Source: JAJZEO01 sp964477345
Lineage (GTDB): Bacteria; Chlamydiota; Chlamydiia; Chlamydiales; 2-12-FULL-49-11
DNA length: 38,375 bases
Reading direction: 5' to 3'
Assembly (NCBI GenBank): GCA_964477345.1
Contig: CAYZDL010000016.1
Location: 1 to 38,375 of the forward strand
Positions 1 to 6,862 of the stretch are shown here, in pieces; the stretch's first letter is position 1, and each line of letters begins with the position of its first letter. The translations under genes were made by a program, and so were the position numbers. Under the pieces are notes generated by a model that was not told the DNA's origin, made no database searches, and was given only the letters and a program-made list of their open reading frames with translations.

Positions 1-1095
1 GCCCTGATTGCAGGCCAGGTCCAAAATCATATCTTTACTGCGAAAGTGAGGGGATATGGCTCTTGCGTAGAGGCAGCTATCAAGCGTTATCAAATTCCTG
101 TCGAGGTCTATAAAAATCTGATTGCGACTACGAGAAAAAGAATCGATGTTCTTCACCGTTACGTCCGTTTACGAAAAAAGATTTTAGAGCTTGATCAAAT
201 CCACTATTGGGATTTGTCGGTACCTATGGTTAAAGACATAGAAATGAAGTTTCCCTATGAAGAAGCTTGTGAAATCACAGTCAATTCAGTGGCCTTGTTG
301 GGAAAAGAGTATCAAGAAATTCTTCGTAAGGGAATTTGTGAAGATCGTTGGGTTGATGTCTATGAGAGCAAGGGAAAGAGATCGGGCGCTTACTCAAGCG
401 GCTGTTACGATAGTATGCCTTATATATTGCTTAACTACCAAGAGAGGCTCAATGACTTAATGACTCTCTCGCATGAGGCGGGTCACAGCATGAATACTCT
501 TCTGTCTAACCGAAAACAGCTCTACCATGAGTCAAGTTATCCGATCTTTGTGGCTGAGGTTGCATCGACTTTCCACGAGCAATTGACAGCTGAGTATCTC
601 ATGAAGCATGCAAAAACAAAACAAGAGAAAATCTACCTTCTCAATCAAGAGATCGATTCGATTCGTTCAACATTCTTTAGACAGACGATGTTTGCCGAGT
701 TTGAGCTCAGAATCCATGAGATTGCCGAGCAAGATCAGCCTTTGACGAAGGAGCTTCTCAAGAAAATCTATGCAGATTTAAATCGGGACTATTTTGGACC
801 TGAGCTTGTAATCGACCCTGAATTGTATGTAGAATTTATGCGTGTGCCTCATTTTTATTACAATTTTTACGTTTATCAATATGCTACAGGAATTGCAGCA
901 GCCAGGGCCTTAGTGGAAGATGTGAAAACAAGAGGAAATCATGACTACCTCAATTTTCTAGCATCAGGAGGATCTGACTATCCGATCCCAACTTTGAAAC
1001 GGGCGGGGGTCGATATGGCTTCTCCATTGGCCATAGAGAGCTTAATCACCCATTTTGATGATCTTGTAAAAAAACTAGAAAAAGAAATTAGTTGA
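1..1095 (+). CDS. pepF: Oligoendopeptidase F, M3 metallopeptidase (5'-truncated)
   Basis: Cytoplasmic zinc endopeptidase that degrades oligopeptides. The reading frame is open from base 1, so the gene begins upstream of the window; the GTG at 46 is internal, because the 15 codons before it read as family-like sequence (AGQVQNHIFTAK then VRGYGS). The M3 zinc site is visible: HEAGH at about residues 143-147 counted from base 46, with the third ligand probably the Glu in AEVASTFHE at about residue 171. The Y-rich segment FYYNFYVYQYATG near the C terminus is also typical of PepF. The visible part is 364 residues against about 600 for the family, so roughly the N-terminal 40% is missing. HPr follows after 34 bp. 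The family call is firm. Confidence 0.93.
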   Translation, partial: ALIAGQVQNHIFTAKVRGYGSCVEAAIKRYQIPVEVYKNLIATTRKRIDVLHRYVRLRKKILELDQIHYWDLSVPMVKDIEMKFPYEEACEITVNSVALLGKEYQEILRKGICEDRWVDVYESKGKRSGAYSSGCYDSMPYILLNYQERLNDLMTLSHEAGHSMNTLLSNRKQLYHESSYPIFVAEVASTFHEQLTAEYLMKHAKTKQEKIYLLNQEIDSIRSTFFRQTMFAEFELRIHEIAEQDQPLTKELLKKIYADLNRDYFGPELVIDPELYVEFMRVPHFYYNFYVYQYATGIAAARALVEDVKTRGNHDYLNFLASGGSDYPIPTLKRAGVDMASPLAIESLITHFDDLVKKLEKEIS

Positions 1096-1129
1096 GTATA
1101 AAATACCGTGAACATCTCTATGAGGTACA

Positions 1130-1414
1130 ATGATTCAGAAACAGAAAGTCAAGAGTGTCTTTGTAGTTTTAAATGATAAGGGGCTTCATACGCGGCCCGC
1201 CACAGAGTTGGTTAAATGTGTAACTGGTTTTAAGTCACATGTTACGCTTCATTACCAGGATCTTTCAGTCAATGCTAAATCTCTTTTGGGTATTTTAATG
1301 TTGGCGGCCATTCGGGGAGCGAAAATTTCGATAGAAGCTGAGGGAGATGATGCCGAGGAGTGTGTTGAAGCGCTCATTGAGCTATCTCGTAAGAAATTCT
1401 ACATGGAGTACTAA
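1130..1414 (+). CDS. ptsH: Phosphocarrier protein HPr
   Basis: Small phosphocarrier of the phosphoenolpyruvate:sugar phosphotransferase relay. The active-site histidine is His20 in GLHTRPA, and the regulatory serine phosphorylated by HPr kinase in other bacteria is Ser51 in NAKSLLGI. At 94 residues it is slightly longer than the usual 85-90. A GAGG lies 4 bases before ATG 1130. No EI (ptsI) or sugar-specific EII gene is in the window, so it is an orphan here; in Chlamydiae HPr is thought to act mainly in regulation because transporters are few (family knowledge). The next gene starts 4 bp after its stop, suggesting co-transcription. Confidence 0.92.
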   Translation: MIQKQKVKSVFVVLNDKGLHTRPATELVKCVTGFKSHVTLHYQDLSVNAKSLLGILMLAAIRGAKISIEAEGDDAEECVEALIELSRKKFYMEY

Positions 1415-1418
1415 GTCG

Positions 1419-2492
1419 TTGTTTAGACGATTTTTTCTCTCGTTGGCTCTTGTTTTTTCGATTTATGTCGTTTATGGACTTTTCATCAAGCAAGCACGAA
1501 TCCTCCCGTCAGAGCTTAAATCGGCTTTTGTCGATTTAGGGGGTGATGCTAAGCAAATCCATCTTCCTGGTCTTTTTGAGATAGGGACGATTCCGGGTGT
1601 AGTCAAATCTGAAGATGGGTATTTAATGGTCTATCGGGCAGAGTATCGCTCATTTTTTGATTACTTAATCAAACACATCACAATGCATCGAAACAAGTCT
1701 TTAGGCTTGTGCAGACTTAACCACGATTTACAAGTTGTGAGTGCCCCTATTTATCTAAGTGAAAGTGCTCCTGGAATCAAAAGGAGCAAGCATAGTCCGA
1801 ATGATCCGCGATTAATTAAGTGCCAAGAACGTTATTTTACTTTCTACAACGATAGGGCTTATGTAGAAGAGGTGGGGTATGTCCGAAAAATGTATATGTG
1901 CGAGGTGTTTCCGGATCGATTTGGAACGGCAAAAATACTTACTTTTCAAGAAAGTGCTTTATTTACAGTGAAAGGGAAAAAATTTCACCATGTAGAAAAA
2001 AATTGGTCTCCATTTATCTACCAAGGGAAAATTTATCTGGTCTATTTGATCGAGCCACATGTGATTGTGAAGCTTGATATTGATACAGGGGTTTGTGAAT
2101 TGGTCGAGGAGAATGAGTCGAAAAAGATCTGGGATTTTGGAATTGCCAGAGGGGGGACTCCTTGTGTGCAGATTGGGAATGAATATCTGAGCCTCTTTCA
2201 CTCTCCTTACCAGGTTACTTGTTTGGGCCACTCTCACAAGAACGCCTACATCATGGGTGCCTATTGGTTTTCAGCAGAACCTCCTTTTAAGATTACCAGG
2301 ATGACAAAGAGGCCGCTTTCGTCGTATACTTTTTACTCAGGGCTAAGAAAATTCATTTTTCCCTCTTCTTTGATCGATGAGGGGGATGACCTTTTAATCT
2401 TTTACGGTAGGGATGATAAAGAGATATGGGCCCTCAAGGTTCCTAAAGATAAATTAGAGGCTTTCTCTGAATTCGGGGACTTTATCAAGTAA
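1419..2492 (+). CDS. Membrane-anchored GH130-like beta-propeller protein
   Basis: Likely a glycosidase/glycoside-phosphorylase-like five-bladed propeller. I chose TTG 1419 (357 residues): GGAG lies 10 bases upstream, and a hydrophobic anchor (about residues 4-22, SLALVFSIYVVYGLF) starts directly after it. An ATG at 1347 would add 24 residues but lies deep inside the HPr gene. Motifs that recall GH130/GH43-type propellers are EKNWSPF, the RGGTP stretch, and GAYWFSAEPPFKI followed by the FPSSLIDEGDDLLIFYG segment near the end. The soluble part would face the periplasm. The substrate cannot be inferred. The 3' end overlaps the convergent DUF151 gene by 39 bp. The family call is moderate; the N-terminal anchor is clear. 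Confidence 0.6.
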   Translation: MFRRFFLSLALVFSIYVVYGLFIKQARILPSELKSAFVDLGGDAKQIHLPGLFEIGTIPGVVKSEDGYLMVYRAEYRSFFDYLIKHITMHRNKSLGLCRLNHDLQVVSAPIYLSESAPGIKRSKHSPNDPRLIKCQERYFTFYNDRAYVEEVGYVRKMYMCEVFPDRFGTAKILTFQESALFTVKGKKFHHVEKNWSPFIYQGKIYLVYLIEPHVIVKLDIDTGVCELVEENESKKIWDFGIARGGTPCVQIGNEYLSLFHSPYQVTCLGHSHKNAYIMGAYWFSAEPPFKITRMTKRPLSSYTFYSGLRKFIFPSSLIDEGDDLLIFYGRDDKEIWALKVPKDKLEAFSEFGDFIK

Positions 2493-2873
2493 TGCTTGTT
2501 TGGTGAACATGGGGAGGTTATTTTTGAGGACAATAATCAATCCATCTGAGGGGCGTACGTCAATCTCTAGGATGCTTTGACTCTCTTCTTTTGTTTGTTC
2601 TAAAAAAAGTTTGCAAAAATAAATGTCGTCTTTTACATCTTCTAAGATCAGTTGTATCGGGTTAATTCCTAGTCCTTTGAATATAGAATCGATCAGATCA
2701 TGAGTTTTAGGACGCGAAATGTTTTGGTCGGCTAAGATCGTTTGGACCTCTTCTCCCACGCTTGGGGCTGCAAAAATAGGAAATTGCTTTGAATCAGACG
2801 AAAGAATAAAGACAGTATAATGATTGGCTTGCATGATCTTGCTGAAGGTCACGGGAAGGTATTTTTCACTCAT
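2454..2873 (-). CDS. Bifunctional nuclease (BFN/DUF151) family protein
   Basis: A 139-residue protein matching the DUF151 'bifunctional nuclease' family. Visible features are SRPKTHDLIDSIF followed by LGINPIQLILEDV, then ILEIDVRPSDGLIIVLK, the region carrying the conserved acidic residues. Members in plants and thermophiles have DNase/RNase activity, but the bacterial role is unclear. The start ATG overlaps the end of rpiA by 8 bp (ATGA-type coupling), so the two are probably one transcript. Its last 13 codons overlap the 3' end of the convergent GH130-like gene. The family assignment is fairly safe, the activity is not. Confidence 0.8.
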   Translation of the reverse strand: MSEKYLPVTFSKIMQANHYTVFILSSDSKQFPIFAAPSVGEEVQTILADQNISRPKTHDLIDSIFKGLGINPIQLILEDVKDDIYFCKLFLEQTKEESQSILEIDVRPSDGLIIVLKNNLPMFTKQALLDKVPEFRESL

Positions 2874-3576
2874 GGGCCTCCAAAATTTTTACTTTCTCGT
2901 TCGATTGACCTACGTAAACCGTTGTAACGGTGTTTAAAAACAATCCTGTTTCGATGACGCCGACCGTTTGTTTTAGAAGATGGTGGGTCGCATATGGGTC
3001 TAGGATAGGACTCGTTAGAGTAATATCAAAGATGTAGTTGCCGTTGTCTGATCTTACGATCTCCATAGATCCTCTTTTGCGCCTCAATGTTCCTTCATAA
3101 CCAAGACCATAAATACGGTCAATCGTGCTTTGATAGCCAAATTCTACGATCTCGACAGGGAGTGGGAATCCTTGTAAAGGGGAACATAGTTTTGTCTCAT
3201 CTATTAGGATCATATTTTTAGCCGATCTTTTTGCGACAAGTTTTTCTCTCAGGAGGGCTCCACCACCCCCTTTTATCAAGCAAAGCGACTTAGAATCAAC
3301 ACGATCCGCTCCATCAAAAGTAATATCAATGGAGTCGACGAGAGACTCATCTAGGCAATCGATTTTGCCTTCTATAAGGGCTTTTGATCTGAGGGAAGTT
3401 GGTATACATTTGATCTTAAGGCTTTTAACCTCAATTTGTTTTAAGAGCTCTTCAATGAAAACTGTGGCGGCTCTGCCTGTGCCAAGCCCTACAAACATGC
3501 CGTCTTCAACTTGCTTAACGGCTTCTTTTGCAACGGCTTGTAAAATTAGTCGATTTTGTGGTGTAAGTTCTTCCAT
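2866..3576 (-). CDS. rpiA: Ribose-5-phosphate isomerase A
   Basis: Interconverts ribose 5-phosphate and ribulose 5-phosphate in the non-oxidative pentose phosphate pathway. Visible motifs: the phosphate loop GLGTGRA (residues 30-36), FDGADRVD with the two catalytic-site aspartates D88 and D91, then KGGGGALLREKL with K102 and the catalytic Glu E111. The C-terminal part (DPYATHHLL, VGVIETGLF) is typical. At 236 residues it has normal length. The usual DGADE motif reads DGADR here; the active-site aspartates are kept. No clear Shine-Dalgarno precedes ATG 3576. The DUF151 gene is translationally coupled downstream. Confidence 0.95.
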   Translation of the reverse strand: MEELTPQNRLILQAVAKEAVKQVEDGMFVGLGTGRAATVFIEELLKQIEVKSLKIKCIPTSLRSKALIEGKIDCLDESLVDSIDITFDGADRVDSKSLCLIKGGGGALLREKLVAKRSAKNMILIDETKLCSPLQGFPLPVEIVEFGYQSTIDRIYGLGYEGTLRRKRGSMEIVRSDNGNYIFDITLTSPILDPYATHHLLKQTVGVIETGLFLNTVTTVYVGQSNEKVKILEAHE

Positions 3577-3668
3577 AGAATTGATAATAATGATTTTTCC
3601 TTTACCTTAAAAGACTATACCATTAAACTGATAAAAAAATTGTTTATTTGCCCAATTTGGAGGTTTTG

Positions 3669-3941
3669 GTGAAGAAATGTCTTGCTGAAGAGAGCGAAAA
3701 GACAAAAAGGGCAAGGGAAAAACTTAAGCGTCGGCTTGAATCGATCGAAAGACGGGTGACTCCTCAAGCGCTTGAAAGAAAGTCCGTTGAAATTCATCGA
3801 TGGATTGCAAGGCATGCCCCTCAGCGCGTGGTTTTGCGGACTAAGACGATCTCGTTGTTTGATGAGAACAAAAACACGGCTCAAACAAGCGGTAGAGTTG
3901 CCAAATTGGCAGTCAATATCAGCCGCGACCTTTTCGTGTAG
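3669..3941 (+). CDS. Possible small basic protein, unrecognised; may be a gene remnant
   Basis: The 3577-4049 stretch between rpiA and tyrS has no recognisable gene. The best candidate is a 90-codon frame from GTG 3669, which has a good GGAGG (3659-3663) five bases upstream. The product starts with a strongly charged Lys/Arg/Glu helix (residues about 5-45, e.g. EKTKRAREKLKRRLESIERR) and has a weak C terminus. The other two plus frames then look protein-like: a helical segment in one, and in the other, about 3903-4005, a cysteine-rich segment with VECLRAETFF followed by CKCPLC. This could be a broken gene with frameshifts, or chance. Confidence is low. Confidence 0.35.
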   Translation: MKKCLAEESEKTKRAREKLKRRLESIERRVTPQALERKSVEIHRWIARHAPQRVVLRTKTISLFDENKNTAQTSGRVAKLAVNISRDLFV

Positions 3942-4035
3942 AGTGTTTGAGAGCTGAGACTTTCTTCGTTTGCAAATGTCCTCTTTGTAAAAACCCCTTG
4001 ATGACAACTCTTTTTCCTGTCACAATCGCCTCTCA

Positions 4036-4041
4036 AAGGAG
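4036..4041 (+). promoter_or_regulatory. Ribosome binding site of tyrS
   Basis: AAGGAG eight bases before ATG 4050. It fixes the tyrS start and makes the upstream cysteine-rich frame, which runs past this point, unlikely to be a fused N terminus. Confidence 0.7.
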
Positions 4042-4049
4042 AGCGGGCT

Positions 4050-5318
4050 ATGGCAAATGTAATTGAGTTTCTCGAAAGTCGTAAGTTGATCGAGCAAATG
4101 ACTCATCCCGAGTTGAGGGATGCAGTGAAGGCTCCTATTGCATTTTATTATGGTATAGACCCGACAGCCGACTCGTTGCATATTGGGAATTTGGTTGGAT
4201 TGATCCAGGCAATGCATTTTGCAAGGTTTGGGCATCGCCCTGTCGTTCTTCTAGGGGGCGCTACAGGCGCTATTGGGGATCCTTCAGGGAAAGACAAAGA
4301 ACGTCCTTTGTTGACGATGGAGCAAATCAAGGCGAATGTGAAAAACATCCGTAGTATTATTGAACGATTTCTTCCTAGCGATGACCCCAGAACAGCTCCT
4401 ATTTTTGTCGACAATGCCGATTGGTATGCAAAGATGAATGTGATCGAATTTTTGCGGGATGTGGGTAAGCAATTTCGTGTAGGGACGATGATGGGAAAAG
4501 AGAGTGTCCGTGCTCGTTTAAATTCTGATGAAGGGATGAGTTACACAGAGTTCAGTTACCAATTGCTGCAGGGGTATGATTTTGTTTATCTCCTAAGGAA
4601 ACACAATGTGGTTCTTCAGATTGGGGGGAGCGATCAGTACGGAAATATTACCGCAGGGACGGAGCTTGTAAGACGTATGGAAGGGCGACCCGTATTTGGA
4701 TTGACTTATCCTCTCTTGACTAGATCAGATGGGAAAAAATTCGGTAAAAGTGAAAAGGGGGCTATCTGGATCGATGAAGCTCACCTTTCCGTATTCGAAT
4801 TTTACCAGTATTTGATTCGAACACCTGATGCAGATGTGATTAAATTTATGCGGGCATTGACTCTTATGGAAACAGAGGAGATTGAGGTCATTGAAAAAGA
4901 GATGGTGAGCTCGTCTTATCATCCACAATCGGCGCAGAAGAGGTTTGCAGAAGAAGTGACGCGCTTAGTTCATGGAGAAAAAGGTGTTGAGAATGCTTTG
5001 AAGACAACGGCAGCAGTTACTCCTGGAAAGTTGGAGTTCAATGAGGATAGTTTGAATGAAGTGGCCAAGAATATGCCCAATATTGAATTAAAAATGGCTG
5101 ATGTCATCGGGCATTCATTCGTAGAGGTTTCTGTTAAATCAGGTTTGATTAGTTCCAAATCGGAGGCAAGACGACTTATCCAAAATGGTGGTGCCTATCT
5201 GAATGGGAACAAAGTTGATGATGAAAATTTTGTTCTAGAAAAATCATACCTTCTAAAAAATGAATATTTGATCCTATCTGCGGGTAAGAAAAAATCACTT
5301 CTCATCAGAACTGTCTAG
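4050..5318 (+). CDS. tyrS: Tyrosyl-tRNA synthetase
   Basis: Charges tRNA-Tyr; class I aminoacyl-tRNA synthetase. The HIGH box reads HIGN (residues 44-47) and the KMSKS box reads KFGKS (230-234), both normal for bacterial TyrRS. The tyrosine-binding region YGIDPTADSLHIGN and GGSDQYGNI are present. A C-terminal S4 RNA-binding domain starts near residue 355 (SSKSEARRLIQNGGAYLNG). At 422 residues it is full length. The start is supported by AAGGAG with 8-base spacing. It stands alone, with a 239-bp gap before the HU/IHF gene. Confidence 0.96.
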   Translation: MANVIEFLESRKLIEQMTHPELRDAVKAPIAFYYGIDPTADSLHIGNLVGLIQAMHFARFGHRPVVLLGGATGAIGDPSGKDKERPLLTMEQIKANVKNIRSIIERFLPSDDPRTAPIFVDNADWYAKMNVIEFLRDVGKQFRVGTMMGKESVRARLNSDEGMSYTEFSYQLLQGYDFVYLLRKHNVVLQIGGSDQYGNITAGTELVRRMEGRPVFGLTYPLLTRSDGKKFGKSEKGAIWIDEAHLSVFEFYQYLIRTPDADVIKFMRALTLMETEEIEVIEKEMVSSSYHPQSAQKRFAEEVTRLVHGEKGVENALKTTAAVTPGKLEFNEDSLNEVAKNMPNIELKMADVIGHSFVEVSVKSGLISSKSEARRLIQNGGAYLNGNKVDDENFVLEKSYLLKNEYLILSAGKKKSLLIRTV

Positions 5319-5557
5319 GTTTTGATGCCTTGGAGAAGTAATTCACTTAGTGTCTATGTGAAGACATCTCTTAATCGTTTTTTTAAGCTATTGATTCTAT
5401 TAAAGAGATTTTTTCAAAACTTTCTTGTTTTTAATTTCAAAAAGTGTTTCTAATGAGATGAAAAACAAATGTTAAAAGTAGAAACATTGCATAAACAAAA
5501 AAACGATTAGAGAAAATCGTAAAACCCTTTGTCTTGAAGTAAAAAGGAGTTAATTCT
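5319..5557. other. AT-rich intergenic region upstream of the HU/IHF-like gene
   Basis: A 239-bp gene-free stretch with many A and T runs, probably holding the HU promoter. I could not place a convincing -35/-10 pair. One small inverted repeat, ACGATT (5503-5508) and AATCGT (5515-5520), lies 38 bp before the start codon and could form a weak leader hairpin. No terminator with a clear U-tract follows tyrS. Confidence 0.4.
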
Positions 5558-5866
5558 ATGGCAACACGTACAAAAAAACAGCTGATATCAAAAATTGCAG
5601 CAAAAACAAATCAACATCCAAATGATGTTCGAGTAATCATTCAGTCTTTCCTTGATGGCATTACTGAATCACTTTCATCAGGTGATAGACTTGAATTTAG
5701 AGATTTTGGTGTATTCGAAGTTGTAACACGGAAGAAGAAAATTGGAAGAAACCCCAAGAATGCAAAAGTGGCCATTGTAATCCCAGAGAGACAGGCTGTG
5801 AAGTTTACTGCAGGAAAGAAAATGAAATTGATCATTGAAAATGAAGAAAGTTTAGTCTCAAGATAG
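5558..5866 (+). CDS. HU/IHF-family DNA-bending protein
   Basis: Small nucleoid-associated protein that bends DNA, dimeric in the family. Family features: the N-terminal helix pair (KKQLISKIAAKT), the FRDFGVFEV strand turn, then the arm with IGRNPKN, where the Pro intercalates DNA, and PERQAVKFTAGKKMK. The 102-residue length fits. The position beside a hypothetical gene and accA matches chlamydial himD/ihfA (CT267). AAAGGAG precedes ATG 5558. A strong terminator follows 33 bp after the stop, so it is probably a single-gene transcript. HU and IHF-alpha/beta cannot be separated safely from sequence alone. Confidence 0.93.
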   Translation: MATRTKKQLISKIAAKTNQHPNDVRVIIQSFLDGITESLSSGDRLEFRDFGVFEVVTRKKKIGRNPKNAKVAIVIPERQAVKFTAGKKMKLIIENEESLVSR

Positions 5867-5898
5867 TTTTCAATTATTCTTTTCTTTGTTAGATTCAT

Positions 5899-5929
5899 GG
5901 GGAGTACTTATTAGTACTCCTCTTTTTTT
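5899..5929 (+). terminator. Rho-independent terminator after the HU/IHF gene
   Basis: GGGGAGTACT (5899-5908) and AGTACTCCTC (5913-5922) pair over 10 bp with one G-U and a TATT loop, followed by seven T. This is the clearest terminator in the window. It ends the HU transcript and argues against a start for the next gene upstream of about 5930. Confidence 0.88.
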
Positions 5930-5960
5930 AACCAGGGTTTTTGTTTATAGGAGTGGCAAT

Positions 5961-6737
5961 TTGGCGAAGTGTGATGAAAATCCCCGTATGGTTAACAATC
6001 TGGCAAAAACCGTTGGCCAGAGAGGAAAATGGATGACAGCTTTTTTACTTAGAGAAGATGAGGCAAGAGGTGTTGATGAGGATGATTTGGATATGCCCCG
6101 GATCAGTTTAGATGAGAGCAACTCGTCAATCATCTCCTACACCAATTCCCTTGCTGATATAGCTCTTTCTTTCGAAGGAAAGGGTACAGGAGTAGGAGCA
6201 CTGGCGTTTGATCAAGTGCAAGTCATTACATTTGGTCCGCAAGTATTCGGTCCAGGAGAAATGGACAAATATGGGATTAACTTTATTGCAAAAGAACAGG
6301 GGCATTTCTCAACAGTTGAAGATCGGCAACAATTTTCTTGCAGGGGATGGAGCCGCATTCAAGGAGATAGAGATGTTTGGGTCGAGCATGATCTGAGACT
6401 AGGGGAAGAAGTCATAGATCTTTTTATTGCTTTTGAAGGCTTCGGTTCATCAATTCTCACACTATCTGAGTCTTTCTTTGTTATCTGTGACTCTGTTTTG
6501 GTCGATCATAAAACGGTTAGGAGAGGATCGCTTGAGCGATATCATGGGACGGCACGTTCAATGGAGTGGATCAGTGGAAGCGAACATATCAAACTTTATT
6601 TAGAGAGCAAGATGACCTGTCAAGTGATTCCTTTGGCTGGAGAAGAGTACTTTTGGGGAGCAAATTTTTTAATCTCTTTCGAGCCAGAAGATTTTTCCAA
6701 GAGGATGCACCTTCAATTCGTTAAAACACTCGCTTGA
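5961..6737 (+). CDS. Conserved hypothetical protein (CT266-like position)
   Basis: A 258-residue protein of unknown function. The same frame stays open back to 5886, but that part encodes the HU terminator, so I chose TTG 5961, which has AGGAG (5949-5953) seven bases upstream. An ATG at 5988 is the alternative. There is no signal peptide or membrane helix. The N terminus is acidic (EDEARGVDEDDLDM); the rest is rich in predicted strands with many Phe and Gly residues and has a conserved-looking RRGSLERYHGTARSMEW near residue 195. Its place between the HU/IHF gene and the accA region matches the chlamydial hypothetical CT266; I infer orthology from position only. Confidence 0.7.
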   Translation: MAKCDENPRMVNNLAKTVGQRGKWMTAFLLREDEARGVDEDDLDMPRISLDESNSSIISYTNSLADIALSFEGKGTGVGALAFDQVQVITFGPQVFGPGEMDKYGINFIAKEQGHFSTVEDRQQFSCRGWSRIQGDRDVWVEHDLRLGEEVIDLFIAFEGFGSSILTLSESFFVICDSVLVDHKTVRRGSLERYHGTARSMEWISGSEHIKLYLESKMTCQVIPLAGEEYFWGANFLISFEPEDFSKRMHLQFVKTLA

Positions 6738-6832
6738 GACCTTGGAATTATTCAGAGTTCGTTGTATACTTAATCCGGAAATATATTAAAAATTGCTTGA
6801 TTTTTCTTAGGCTGCTTATTTAATCTGGACAC

Positions 6833-6851
6833 CTGATCAAGGTCTGATCAG
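6833..6851. promoter_or_regulatory. Inverted repeat just upstream of the YkuD gene
   Basis: CTGATCA (6833-6839) and TGATCAG (6845-6851) form a perfect 7-bp inverted repeat with a 5-base spacer, ending 11 bases before ATG 6863. Each arm contains the palindrome TGATCA. It could be an operator or a leader hairpin beside the AGGGGAA ribosome site. A possible -35/-10 pair upstream (TTGCTT, 18-bp gap, TATTTA) is weak. Confidence 0.35.
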
Positions 6852-6862
6852 TTAGGGGAATT

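Noticed and set aside
1347..1418. ATG start for the GH130-like gene inside HPr
   Set aside because: It would overlap HPr by 68 bp; the added 24 residues look like HPr read in another frame, and TTG 1419 has a ribosome site.
3615..4007. A 130-codon minus-strand frame between rpiA and tyrS
   Set aside because: It reads as low-quality sequence rich in Phe, Cys and Ser, the pattern expected opposite a Lys/Glu-rich plus-strand frame; no ribosome site or motif.
5886..5960. Longer start for the CT266-like gene
   Set aside because: Those codons encode the terminator hairpin of the HU/IHF gene; translation there is unlikely.
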